From: Pyrus communis
Lineage: Eukaryota > Streptophyta > Magnoliopsida > Rosales > Rosaceae
DNA: 64,000 nt
Assembly: GCF_963583255.1 (NCBI RefSeq)
Contig: NC_084803.1
Location: 14,891,428 to 14,955,427, forward strand
Reading direction: 5' to 3'
Position numbers and translations under genes: made by a program. This document shows positions 27,962 to 40,275 of this stretch, in pieces (positions within the stretch are counted from its first letter, which is position 1; every line of letters starts with the position of its first letter). The notes under the pieces were generated by a model. It saw only the letters and a program-made list of their open reading frames with translations, was not told the DNA's origin and did no database searches.

Positions 27962-30900
27962 TCGGTTTTAGTAAAGTACTAGAAAGTGTGACCCGCGCGT
28001 TGTTGTGGGATTGAAAATTTTATGACAAATTATGATTAAAACATACAAAAGATAATGCATCCAATGATTGTGGACCTAATAATCATGTAAATGTCATCAA
28101 ACCAAAGTAAACTTTCATTTAACTAAGTTCTTGGCATTTCAGTTAAATCTCAAGTTTTAAAAAGTAGTTCAATTTGACTAAAATTATACAGAGTAAGGGA
28201 AAAAGACAACAAATAGTTGCGGAAAGGTGTACATTGACACTAATCCTACAAGTCAAATATGAAAAATGTTAAGAATGTAGAAGCTTAAATTATCCCTAGC
28301 ATTAGTAGATTAACAGTGAAGAAACAAAATTCATTTATCTATATTGAATTGTCGCTTGACAATTCAGCATGGGAAAAAATGCAAGAAAAAAATATTGTTA
28401 AATATCATGTGAATAAGTGAATAACAGTGAACATTACATATAGCATAACATGAATATGCATGTGCATAGTAAATACTACACAATAATATGCATAGGCAAA
28501 CACTAACTATCAATTAACCATTTTAATTAACACTTTAAAAAAGTTGTTTTAAGTATAAAAAGATATAATACAAAGAATAGAACACTGAATATTATAAAAA
28601 ATAAATCCATATAATATACAGACACAATGATTACACAATGATTATGAAAATATATATCATTTGACAATACAAAATCAAGCAATGTCTAAAGATGACAAAA
28701 AGATCCCAAACAGTGTTTTTGACCCAAAAAATAAAGATCCTAGATAGTGTTTATTACAGAAAGCAAAAACGTTAGATCATATGCATTGAAACAATTAACA
28801 AATTTTCAATGAGCAATACCAAGTGTTTATTACTTAAGATCATTAAGTAATGATTGCTCACCTTTTCATCAACCAGTATACGTGCAGACCTGTATATTTA
28901 TCAGTTGTCATCAGAACAGGCAGACTTTAATTTTTACTGCCTTTTTATACGGTTATCAGTTCTGATCCAAGTAAACTAAAAAAAACCAATTATAATTAAA
29001 GATTTATTAGTTATAGGCTAAATCAAACAATGATTGTATCTCAAGAAGTGAAAGATAATTAGTTGTGCCTAGTTTTATGTCAACACTTCATATTACATCC
29101 AATTTAACTATTACAACAATATAGTGACACACTTAACATAAAATTCTGCCAACCATATAACAATAGTAAATCAAGTAAGTAATTTGCAAAAATTAGAAAT
29201 GTATCATAAAAAGTAAATATCTTATGTCATACGTGTTAAAATGATTAACAAATTCTTAGTCAGTCGTATCTTATTAAGACTCGTGGCTGAGAAAATAAGA
29301 AGGGAGAAAGAGAGAAATGAAACATTACCATCTAGTCTCTTTAATTGTGCAAAACTTAAAATTCACATAGTCAACGGCCATACTTGAAACCAATGAATAA
29401 AAAATTAATAAAACTTCATCAGAGATTCAGAGTAATAGTTAAAAATTTGGAAGACCCAAATAAAAATCATTTAGCTATAAACAGTATGCAAAAACGTGAA
29501 GAAAAAAAATAGAGATGCACTAAGACCATAATTCATGACTGTTATCCAAAATCTCCAAAGTAAACATACAATCAAATAGATTCCTCTCTATTTTTCATCT
29601 TTCTCCCTGTTATTTAGTATTGTGATAAGGTTATGATAAGCAATTATTTTTTCAAAATTTAATAATAATAAACATCACAGTATAAGTTTAACATGAGAGA
29701 AAGAGTCAATCTCTACCTTTGATATGTTGATCCTACCATTCCCCTACATACTTGATCCTTTTTAAGTCCACCTATTGGCAAAATAATAAAGACAAAACTT
29801 GTAACACTATTTAAACAAAAAGAGATTTCTCAATCAGAAAAAGCTTCAATTTCAATTAATTTATTCTGTTATCGCAATATTGGAACTTGCATTTGGTTCA
29901 AAAAAGTAATGTAAATTGATCAAGCAAAAGAAACTACAAATAGAATCTATACCAATTGGTTTAAAAGCATTAATCAGTATGACAATGAAAATTTCATACT
30001 GAAATCTCACCTTGTGACATTACCTTATATGTGTTCATTTCCTATTTTTCATCAGACGCATTCTCATTCTCTAATTTTGAGTTTAATTTTTCTTTCGACT
30101 CCCTATGTAGATGGGCTCAACCTCCTTTTGTTTTTCCTAGAATTTTTTCATTGAAATACAAACCTGTGTAAGTGTTTGAAAACCTGTATTGGTTATGGAT
30201 ATTAACAAACTGATAGAGAACTTGTTACATAATATACATACCTGCAGCATTAGAACAGATGAGAAATGGTGGGTATCATCAATAGTACTTGTCATCAACA
30301 TCAACTTATCATCCAAAGCGGCATTTAATTTCTTTTATTGTTCATCATCTATGATATATATGAATAATATATCTCAAAAGAATGAAAAAATAAAAAAAAA
30401 ACAAACAAAATATGGTCGACATTGCTTTATAATTTCGTATCAATATGGCATGATAACTTGGTTGATTCATTTGTGAACTAAATTAAAAACAAACTTAAAC
30501 GATAATTTAGTGATGAGAGGTTGATTATTCAATGATAAACTACATATGCACGCCGTTGTCTACTTAAGGTGAGCAATTTGAAGATTCTATACCTCACGCA
30601 TCTGGAATCGTACATACAAAAGCGGCAAAAACGATGGCCACTGCTTCCTGAAAATAAAAAAACCAAATCATATACCCACACTAAAAATCCATATACAACA
30701 CAACCTCAAAGTTAATTATCACCAATTTTCTGTACCAAAATTAATTATCACCATTTTTTTTTTTACAGAAAATAGATCCGCAAACTAAACACGACCCAAA
30801 AAAATTTTAAATTTTGTTCAACAAAAGATATAAGAGGAGGAACATAAATTATATACCTTAATCAGAAGGGGCCTGCAAACTTCTATACAAAAACCATAAA

Positions 30901-32073
30901 ATTCGAACGGCAACGTTTCCTGAAATAAAAAACAACCAAATCATACACCCACACTAAAAATCCAAACTCATAAACCATGAACACTTCTCCCTGGAAATAA
31001 AAAACAACCAAATCACAACCCATACTAAAAACCCAAACAGACAAAGGAAACCCCAATAATTAATCATCCCACCAAAAACGAAACAGGACCAAAAAAAATT
31101 AAAAATTCTGTTGGAAAAAGATTTAAGAACAAAAATATAAATTATATACCTCACCCAGAAAGGGCTTGCAAGCTTGTACAATAAAACCTTAAAATTCAAA
31201 GACCAATGTTTCTTGCAACAAAAAACGAAATGAGATCAAACATCCACACACAAAGTACGAAAAAAATTAAGAAAACGCTCAGCACAAAACGGCAAGACTT
31301 GAATTTTACACTAATCAATTAAAAAAAAATTTCTTGCTAACCAAACAGAAAATAAGATGCGGATGAAGCAACACACCTAAAACGGCGCGATTGGTTTTTG
31401 GAAAACAACCAAAAAAATCCAAAATGCCTTTCTAGACGACGGAATCAAAATCGAAACGGAGAGACAGACGAAGAGATGGAGAGAGAGCAAATGAAAAGGA
31501 AAAGAGACGGAACAAAATGGAAGACATTTCACCACCAAATTTCAACAAAGAAGTAACAAAGCACAAAAAAAAAAATCAAATATTTGGCTTTTGGGTAGTT
31601 GAGAAGAAGTGAGATTTAATCACCTATCAAAGGCTAAATTGGGAGCACGATGGCGTGGCGAAGAGATTGAACAGATGAGGAAGCAAAGATCGAACAGATC
31701 TCACGAAGCGAAATCGAAATCGCTAATCGGTTGCAGAGCACAGTTTTTTCCTTTTTGGATTTCTGCGATTTCTGAGGAAGAAGTCGAGAGACTTCTATTG
31801 GACACCATGTTAAAATACACCAGAAGAGTCCGGAAGAGTAAAAACAAAAAGAATGGAGCACGATGACCAACACGTGTGAAGCATGGCACAAATGCAATTA
31901 AACAAATCAAGCAGGGGCAAAAAGGGAAGCACACTGCCCTAAAACAGTGCCACCCGAGTTTGGAATCTGACAGCAAAGCAAAAGGGGCAAAGTTGAAATA
32001 AAAGAAGAATGGGCGAGGACAAAATCGGAAATCCACTGGTCATCCACAGTGACCAACCCTTACGGGTTTTAGT
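27962..32073. mobile_element. Candidate decayed Helitron
   Basis: The left boundary begins TC and runs into TACTAGAAAGTGTGACCCGC and GCGTTGTTG, a sequence style I associate with plant Helitron 5' ends. The right boundary has a short hairpin AACCCTTACGGGTT at about 32054-32067, followed by TTAGTATATATG, as at Helitron 3' ends. The interior is AT-rich, but the minus strand shows exon-like pieces ahead of GT donors, such as LPVLMTTDKYTG near 28880 and LDDKLMLMTSTIDD near 30290. Purine-rich sequence at 31440-31510 would be their 5' leader. No Rep/helicase motif found, so this is a weak call. Confidence 0.35.
30600..31200. repeat. Degenerate ~270-bp repeats within the candidate Helitron
   Basis: Successive blocks near 30640, 30910 and 30980 share AAATAAAAAACAACCAAATCA, CACACTAAAAATCCA and a later TAAATTATATACCT(T/C)A motif (30845 and 31140). 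They look like partial tandem duplications of non-coding sequence. Confidence 0.5.
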
Positions 32074-32465
32074 ATATATGATATGATGCTTTGGATTTAC
32101 ACATGAAAAAGGAAAAGATGGAAAGTTGCAAGACAATGAGGGCTTCTTTTTCCTAGTAGTGGAGCACAATCGCGTCGTATGATCAGTTCATTCATATGTT
32201 ATATAAGATTGTATATTTAGTGATATACTAATACTATAGCTTAATGTATAAATCAACCGTTCTATGGTCAATTCACATGTTATAGCACTTCAATCCGTTC
32301 AATTAGATAATCGTATTTCAATACTATACAATAATTTTTCGTTCTTGTGACAGCTGCAGAGCTTGAAAGACTGTTGTTGGTAAGTACGACCATTGAATGA
32401 TTGTTAGGGGAGTGACATTTTATCGTCTTTTTTCCACTAAGTAATAATATTGTTTGTACCATACT

Positions 32466-32968
32466 TGACCAATCCCGAAACTACTAAGCACCGGTCAACA
32501 GCATACCGTCAATGACCCACAAGACTTTTCCTCCAACCAGGAGACCAATCACAACACGACACATGTCGGTATCAGAAGCCAATCATAGCACGACACGTGT
32601 CGATATCAGAGGCCAATCACAACACGACACGTGTCAATGTCAGAACAAAGCTAGAAACTCTCTTATATAAAAGGGGATCATTCTCCCACAATAATCCCTA
32701 ATGTCATTTGTACTAAACTATTCACTAGAACTCACTAAAAGAGAGCTTGAACCTATGTATTTGTGTAAACCCTTCACAACTAATGAGAACTCTTATACTC
32801 TGTAGACGTAGCCAATCTGGGTGAACCACGTACATCTTGTGTTGTTTGCTTCCCTATCTCTATTCATTTACATACTTATCCACACTAATGACCAGAGCAA
32901 TCTAGCGAAGGTCACAAACTTGACACTTTCTGTTGTACCAAAGTACTCGCCGATTTTGTGCATCAACA
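32466..32968 (+). mobile_element. LTR-like sequence with promoter repeats
   Basis: Starts TGACCAATCCCG and ends TTGTGCATCAACA. It contains three tandem units of about 34 bp at 32544-32645, each with CCAATCA(C/T)A and ACACG(T/A)CACGTGTC-type palindromes, then a TATA box CTTATATAAAAGGGG near 32661, then a U5-like region with GGTGAACCACGTACATCTTG. The architecture is that of a retrotransposon LTR. No clean target duplication and no internal genes, so a solo or truncated LTR. The CACGTGTC repeats resemble G-box/ABRE sites. Confidence 0.6.
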
Positions 32969-34583
32969 AATATTACAATTTAAAAAAAATGAAAAACTTT
33001 TATTTGGAGTTTTAAAAACAATGCTTATTTTAATTTGGGAACGATGATTTTAACTTTAGTTTGAATAAATTATTAAAGATATAAATAACTAAACTACAAG
33101 TTATATTATTTTCAACAGAAAGAAAAAGGTTTTTTTTTTTATGGTGGTGGAGAAGCTCCTTTTGGTTCTGAAGTATTCGACATTTCAATTCATTTGTCAT
33201 ATACAATATTCCACTAGAGTCAATTCAAAGACATGCATGCAAATTTGAAGGAAAAAAAAAAAAACACCTATCAACTACCAGGGCAAGTTAGTGTGGAGCA
33301 AAAAATCTTAAAGGTGATACATGAATTTTATCCCGAAGAAGATTAGATTGTCCTCATTAGATGGGTAGGGCACACAAATATTCTCATGCGCAGCTTAGCA
33401 TTCCTGGAAATTCAAGCAACAAACACGACTGCTCAGAGCTCTCGTGCTCGTGGCATGAAAAAGTCAAATGCATTAAAGATATGATGAATTACCAAATCAT
33501 ATCTTTAATATATTCCCAATTGAAGATCAATTTAATCAAGTAAGTAATCCTCCATCGTCATCCCAAGATATTATAATCTAATTAATATCTTCGTAATATT
33601 ATTTCATCATTCATCCTACGATTGACATAACATTGGCCAATGGGAAGTTGCCAAGTGTAGGGCAAAATCCTACATATAGGTCGGCCACCTCCCTATAAAT
33701 ACCTCATCTCCACCAAACTTTGGTAAGCTTTTACTACACATACAAGCCCTAAACACTCACTCTTTTCAGATATACTACCTTAAGCATCAAAGATCCATTG
33801 GTCTAACCTCTTCCCACCTCGTGGCTCCGTAGCACGGTTCAATTTGACAGGGTTCCACCCCTAAACTGGAATCGGAATTAGAAAATATTAACGGTCCAGT
33901 TCAATGCAGTTCTACTTAAATTTATTACTAAAATCGTACAATTCAGTTCATGCCAGTTTCGTTCGGTTTATGCTGAATGACGATTCCAAATACTATATCT
34001 TTTGAATACCAAATCAAAATGGTATTCAAACTTATTTTTTTATAGTTAATTCCCTAATAATCTCAAACATAACCATTATTTCCTGTCAACTAATTATTAG
34101 TTAACAACAACGACCAAGCCTAAGGGGTCACAAGGAAAATCTCAAAAGAAAACGACACTCCACAACCACTATATTTCTTTGCACTTGTGGTCCCTGTTAA
34201 TGTACTGTAAGTTATAAGCACCTTATAAACTCCTATCCAGCATTTAAAGGGAAGGAAGCTAATATTTGGCAAGTTGTAACTCAAAGGTAACTAAGGGGAT
34301 GCTATTAGTATGACAGGTGAAAGTGAGGATGAGGACTGAAATACGATTATTTAATTGAACACGAGTGGTATGTCACGTGTTTTTATGTAAATGATGAAAA
34401 ATTTTATTTTTAAGTTATTAATTTTTTAACATACATATTTCATCATTTGTATAATGACACTTCGTGCAGCAGCACCTTGTGTGCCGGTCACACTGTCCCA
34501 CTGAAAAATCTGTTTCCAAAGAGATCCAAGATTAAAGAACTACCACAATAATACCAATAACTCATTTCCACAAAGGCTTACAC
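32969..34583. other. Spacer with LTR-like fragment
   Basis: 33640-33870 looks like another LTR fragment: a TATA box CCTATAAATACC near 33692 is followed by a U5-like stretch with CAAAGATCCATTGG. 33880-34020 has AT-rich sequence with CAGTTC/GAACTG-like short inverted repeats. No coding exon. Confidence 0.4.
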
Positions 34584-35146
34584 GTGTCAGTACCCCAACT
34601 CCCCCTTCCTTGCTTGGCGCTACAATGTCGACCGGAAAAGCTGGAATCGCCAGTCAACCAGCTACACATCATACGCAAAGTTATCTCTCTCTTTCCTCCT
34701 CCAACGGTTCCCCCTTCCCTACTGCTATGCTATGGTCTTAGGCTCTCTGTTTTTCTTCCCACGTCTGTATATCTTTCTCGAATTACTTCATTTGGGATTT
34801 TGAATTCTTGCTTTTTTGCTGAATTCTTGATCTGGGTTTTGTAAATTTCGATCTGTATTTTCCGGAACGACTCGAAAAATCAAATCTTTTGGAAAAACAG
34901 AGGCTTGGAGTTGCAGTAGAAGCTTGCTTTCTTGATCTGTTGTGTGAAATTCTGAATCTTGGATCAAGCGCTTGATGGTTTTTGATAGCTGGGTTTTGGC
35001 TTTTGGAGGCATTGATTGTGGAGAAGTGCTTTTTCTGTAAGCAAATGGGGGTTGTGTGACAGCTGCTTTTGCCTTTTGGCTGAAGTTATGGTGGTTTAGT
35101 TGAAAAGGGTTGAGAGAGAGATTGATGGGTTAGGAAGGAGAGATTA

Positions 35147-37343
35147 ATGGCTTCAGGAACTGCAGATATCTCGCTACAGGTCACCAGATTGGATGTTGGG
35201 TGCTTAAAGGGAGGTGGAATGCCGATCATGGAAGACCAAAACGTCGACGCTTTGGCCAATTCGAACCACATTCCTACCGGAAAGCCTCCGAGAAACCTCT
35301 CGGTTATGCGAAATTGCACTAGCTATGCGTTGTTGACCGAATCAGTAAGTTGAGCGAAGCTTCTTTTTCCTTCTTAATCTGCATTTTTTTATGAATTGGG
35401 TATGCAAATGATTGTGCTTTGTATGCATTTATGCACAATGCACATTCTCTTTCTTCATCAAAACCGGAGAGATAAGAGATAGATACCGTGCGCGAAAAGG
35501 GTCGATTTTACATTGTTAATTAAGAACATGTGTTTGATTGTGTTTAGTGGGAACTGGGAAGTAAATCAGGAAAGAACGAATTGTACTACTGATGTATTTA
35601 TTGCATTGTGGAGGAATTTGAATGATAACAGCAGAAATGAATCTGGGTTTTGTGCGTAATATTTAGAGAATGATCTAGATTCAAAATGGAAACAATTTTT
35701 CGACGTGTTGCAGTGGTCAGAGAATTACCAGTAAACTTGTTCAACTGTTATCTTAATATGCCAACCCTGAAATTTGATGGGACAATGTCTGCAAAATATC
35801 TGGTTTTTTCTTAACGAAACTGTGCAGATCGGCACGCCTCAATTGGAAACCAAAGAAATGCATTGATAGTTGTTCTAGAGGGTAATGCCTTATGGGATCC
35901 TTATTGATCCTTGTAGCATGCAATCCATGTTTCTGTTGCATATAGATAAACTTTCCGAGGTCAATGATACAATGCTTAACTGACACAAAATGCGTTAATT
36001 AGTATGCTTAAATGGATTAACATCTTATCCAGAAGAAGAAAAAAATTAACTAATTATTCCTCTACACTGTCCTTTTTCATAGGATTCAGATATTGGAAAT
36101 ATGGGATTGAAGTCACCGGCAAGTGAGACAGCTGAGTACGTATTTGTATTCCGCTCAGGAAGCTGCTCTGAGAAAGGACCTAAACAGTACATGGAGGATG
36201 AGCACAGTTGCGTAGATAATCTCCATGATCACATTGGTGAAATTGAAAACTTGCCTTCTCCTGGGGCATTTTATGGGGTACGTAACTTGGACTAGTTGAT
36301 TTCTTTTTGAGTGGTACTTTTTTATGCAGGGACAACCATACTTAGAATTTTCCATAGTTTCTTTTTGACAAGGCCATCTTATTAATTGAACTCTTACTGA
36401 AATTTTGTTGATTTCCACAGGTCTTTGATGGACATAATGGTGTTGATGCAGCGTCATTCATCAAAAGCAACATCCTTAAATTCATCGTTGAAGACTCTCA
36501 CTTCCCATCTGGCATTAAAAAGGCAGTTAGAAGCGCTTTTGTGAAGGCTGATCATGCTTTTGCAGATGCTAGCTCTGTCGACAAGTCCTCCGGTACCACT
36601 GCCTTGACTGCCCTGATCTTAGGAAGGTGAGCAATTACACTTGATCTATCTGTCTATGATTATCAACATTTAGATCTAATATTACGTTTGTTGGCGCTGA
36701 TTAATCATTGAAAAAGTCGAAACAATATGATTAAACTTTGCGTCTACAAATTTTTACTTTATCTCGAATGCTGCTGTATGCTTTCAGGACCATGCTAATC
36801 GCTAATGCTGGGGACTGTCGAGCTGTGTTGGGCAAGCGGGGAAGGGCAATTGAGCTATCTAAAGATCACAAACCTAACTGCACCTCTGAAAGATTAAGAA
36901 TTGAAAAGCTGGGTGGTGTTATCTATGACGGCTACCTCAATGGCCAACTATCCGTAGCGCGTGCTCTTGGAGACTGGCATATCAAGGGCTCAAAAGGTTC
37001 AAAAAGCCCCTTGAGCTCCGAGCCAGAGTTGGAGGAAATTGTCCTAACAGAAGAAGATGAGTTCTTGATAATGGGCTGTGATGGCTTGTGGGATGTGATG
37101 AGCAGCCAGTGCGCAGTTACAATGGTGAGGAAGGAGCTCATGCAGCACAATGATCCCGAGAGATGTTCAAAAGCGCTTGTCAAGGAAGCACTCCAACGAA
37201 ACACGTGCGATAACCTCACTGTTGTCGTGGTCTGTTTCTCCGAAGATCCACCTCCTAAAACCGAAATATCTAAATCCCACAAGAGAAGGAGCATTTCAGC
37301 TGAAGGGTTGGACCTTCTCAAGGGTGTCTTAAGCACCATTTGA
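35147..37343 (+). CDS. Protein phosphatase 2C (PP2C27-like)
   Basis: Mg2+/Mn2+-dependent serine/threonine phosphatase of the plant PP2C family. Four exons (35147-35344, 36083-36277, 36421-36626, 36788-37343) with GT-AG introns in phase give 384 residues. Metal-binding and core motifs are present: VFDGHNG at about 132-138, [16 protein letters not shown] at about 205-213, [21 protein letters not shown] with the metal-binding Asp near 298, and [10 protein letters not shown] with Asp near 341. The short N-terminus and the MEDEHS segment resemble the Arabidopsis PP2C27 group, not the ABA co-receptors of clade A. No transmembrane segment or localisation signal. The start is the first ATG after a roughly 500-bp pyrimidine-rich leader. 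Exact orthology not tested; cytosolic or nuclear location is inferred. Confidence 0.93.
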
Positions 37344-38055
37344 ACAGATGGACTTGCATAGATACAGATGGAGCTTACACCCCCTGTCGGGGATTTTTCT
37401 GAGTCGCTCCTGCACCCTGCTGCGGCCTCGCCTTCCAGATTTCTTTTAACCATACGTCCTGTACAATTTGAGATACGAAACAATCTCGAATTTGATTCTT
37501 TAAAATCAGAATTTTTTTTTTTAATGTTAGAACTGCATAAGTTGCTGCAAGGCTCTCTTGCACCAATCAGCTTACTTTCAGCTTGGTTATAGGATTTAAA
37601 TAGCAAACTCTACAAGTAGTCCTCCTATATGTAGAACTTTTAACAAATATGGATCATGTATAAAGCCTTTTTCCCTTTCCCTCTCATTTTCTTGTCCTTG
37701 AGTTACTGCTTATTGTAAAGTCATGCAATTGATATCGACATCGACTCCTTAACGAGACAATATTCTAAATTACTCTAATCCACGGGCAAGAAAATTAAAG
37801 TTATTTGCATTGCAAGTCTGTTTTCTTTCCAACCACTTGGAATAACGTACCGAAAACCTCATATTGGGGTCCTAAAAAACCTAAAGATTATAAATGAAAA
37901 ACTAAAGTGATGATAATGGTCTGGGCCAATGAGTATTAAACCAGCGGCCCAGCCCAACAAGGCCTGCTCCTACTTGCTTCGCTCTCCATTTCCCAAAAAC
38001 CCCACACCTGCAAAGTGAGTGAGCCGTGAGCGTTTGTAGTCGAGCGGCAAAACCC
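37344..38055. other. 3' flank of PP2C and 5' flank of uL11m
   Basis: 37344-37650 is the likely PP2C 3' UTR. The rest is the short promoter of the ribosomal protein gene, with GGGCC(A/C)/AGCCC-like site II elements (GGTCTGGGCCAATG, GGCCCAGCCCAAC, about 37918-37962). Such elements are common in plant ribosomal-protein promoters. Confidence 0.5.
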
Positions 38056-38523
38056 ATGTCAACCCTGAAGGAAATCCTAACCCGACGACCCGTGGCGGCG
38101 ACGATCCGCCTTACAGTCCCGGCGGGAGCCGCCCGACCCGTAGCTCCGGTGGGTCCCGCTCTGGGTCAATACAGGCTAAACCTGATGGCCTTCTGCAAGG
38201 ACTTCAACGCCCGGACCCAAAAGTACAAACCCGAAACCCCCATGGCGGTGATCATCACCGCCTTCAAAGACAACACCTTCGAGTTCACTGTGAGGTCGCC
38301 ATCCGTCACCTGGTACTTGAAGAAGGCCGCCGGGATCGAGTCTGGCAGCAGTCGTCCAGGACACGCGGTGGCGTCGACGCTATCGGTGAGGCACGTGTAC
38401 GAGATCGCGAAGGTGAAGCAGTCCGACCCGTATTGCCAGTACATGCCGTTGGAGTCCATATGTAAGTCGGTTATTGGTACGGCTAATTCTATGGGGATTA
38501 AGGTTGCTATGGAATTGGAATGA
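38056..38523 (+). CDS. MRPL11: Mitochondrial large-subunit ribosomal protein uL11m
   Basis: Bacterial-type L11 of the mitochondrial ribosome, which binds the GTPase-associated region of large-subunit rRNA. Single exon of 155 residues. Seen: VPAGAARPVAPVGPALGQ, the proline-rich hinge and PVGPALGQ signature of L11; FNARTQKYKPETPM; and the RNA-binding C-terminal part with VKQSDPYCQ and ESICKSVIGTANSMGI. Plant uL11m lacks a long cleavable presequence, and the short basic start (MSTLKEILTRRPVAAT) fits that. The ATG at 38056 is chosen because the extra upstream frame begins at a GTG. The promoter carries site II-like GGGCC motifs. Confidence 0.93.
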   Translation: MSTLKEILTRRPVAATIRLTVPAGAARPVAPVGPALGQYRLNLMAFCKDFNARTQKYKPETPMAVIITAFKDNTFEFTVRSPSVTWYLKKAAGIESGSSRPGHAVASTLSVRHVYEIAKVKQSDPYCQYMPLESICKSVIGTANSMGIKVAMELE

Positions 38524-39985
38524 TTTGGGAGGAAAATGTCCAATTTTGAAACCCTAGGTTTGATTGTGATTGTTGTTTTGGGCAAAGCATGTGTCTTTTT
38601 GTTGGATTTAAGGTTTTGACCAGTACGACGTTGGAAAGTTTGATTATCAATAATTATGTTAGTGATGGTCATGGGATTAGTGCAATTGAGCAACTCTTTT
38701 CTGCTTGTGATTTCGTGGTAGATTTTGATTTGAATGAGGAACGAGGACGGCTTTCGTTTCGTTAAACTAGCCTTGTTTTGCTTATGATGTTTCTGTCTAT
38801 GCATTTGAGTGTCGTGATTAGTAACTTAAGAAATTCATCATGTTGATTGAATGAAAAATGCCGTGCTCGATTTCAAATATCAGTGTACTTTGATCCTAGG
38901 CAGAATTGAGATTTTTCTTTTTCTGTTTGTTTATGTCATTTGGATATGTTTAAGAGTACATTTAGTTGGCCAGGTTGGGACGTGGTTTCCCGGAAGGGAT
39001 ACGGTAGTAGCTATGGCTGGAAATTTCAGTTTGTGATTGTTTTAACATCTTGAGTTTGTTTAATGATCAGAAAACAGACAGTATCAATTAAAATTCTATT
39101 GCGTTGATACGTTATTAGAGGTTTGAGTTGAAGGGGTAGGATGGAATTGAGTTTCGGAAATTTGGAAACAACGGAGGGAGAACAAAGGGGTTGGTGGTTC
39201 TAGTTTCTACAGTAGTGTCTTATATTTGTGTGTATATGGAAAATTGATTGGGTGAAGCGTTTGAGCTGTTAATAAGAGTTGGAGGATGTTATTAGTTGTG
39301 GTTTGTGAGGAGAGCGACCAGTAGTTCATCAAACTTCCCGAACCCACGAACAGGTCTCTTGCCCTACCGCATGGCAAAGGTACCAATGGTCGTGGCTCCT
39401 TCGGGCTGATGAAAGAGATGATTTTAATCATGGTTTCTTTCATGTTGCATCAACATTTGATGTTCATGTTTTGATGATGGGTGTGTGCAAGGAAAGTGAA
39501 GTGGGCCAACCAGGTAGGATAGGAACTGGATAATGTGTTTAGGCATCTGGCTTTATGCCTTCGGCCAGAAATTGTGATTTTCGTATATCTTTCGTAATGT
39601 GATTGTATGCAACTGATGATACGTCGTACGTCATATTGTCTCTCTTGAAGACGGCTCTTTGTTTATATATTAATTGGTTGAAAAGTTGGAAATGTTCACG
39701 CATCCGTCTTTGTTGTTTTTGTAGGTTCAATTCAAGTTATGTGAATTCAACAGAAAGGTCCTAAAATTAAAAAATGGTAGAAAATTAGAAAATTCATTTC
39801 TTCTGGTGCTTGTTTGCCCATATCAATGAGAATTAGTATACGGAACATTCAAAAGACACCTGTAATTTAGCCCGTCTCTCATGAACTCCAAAACAAAGTT
39901 AGGTTTGTTCTACCAAGATTTCAATTAAAATTATAATTATAATCCAAATACAGTACAAAAAATAATGAGGATCCTCTGTTATGAT
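38524..39985. other. Gene-free spacer
   Basis: The first 200-300 bp are probably the uL11m 3' UTR. Beyond that there is no coding signal. A short minus-strand frame near 39210-39440 has no recognisable family. Confidence 0.45.
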
Positions 39986-39989
39986 ATTT

Positions 39990-40160
39990 AAAATTAGAGT
40001 AATTGTGGGTGGATTAAATTTGCAAATCATATAATGTGTCATCAGTAGAAAATAAGCACGTTAATCAACACTTAATAATAATTCAATCATCAACAACCAC
40101 ATCACATAATTTGCAAAATTTAGGTTAAAATTTTGTTCTCCCCTAACATTACCCTTAAAA
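39990..40160. mobile_element. Small MITE of about 170 bp
   Basis: Inverted arms: TTAAATTTGCAAATCATATA on the left pairs with a right arm containing CATAATTTGCAAAATTTAGG. Both extend into GTAATTGTGGG / CCCCTAACATTAC outer sequence. Target duplication not resolved. Confidence 0.5.
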
Positions 40161-40275
40161 TAAATAAATAATTTAAAAAGGGATTGGGGTTTTGATTGCA
40201 AGATTAGATTGATGGAATGGTGTTTTTTCGTCAAAGATTGATGGAAGGGGTTTGTGAAAACACCTGATACTCATA

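Noticed and set aside
31634..32036. Overlapping frames at the right end of the candidate Helitron
   Set aside because: Low-complexity Phe/Leu/Ser content from purine-rich sequence; no domains.
38026..38055. Upstream extension of the uL11m frame
   Set aside because: It begins at GTG, not ATG, and the ATG at 38056 gives the usual N-terminus.
39207..39443. 78-codon minus-strand frame between uL11m and the next element
   Set aside because: No start context, no family resemblance and no splice partners.
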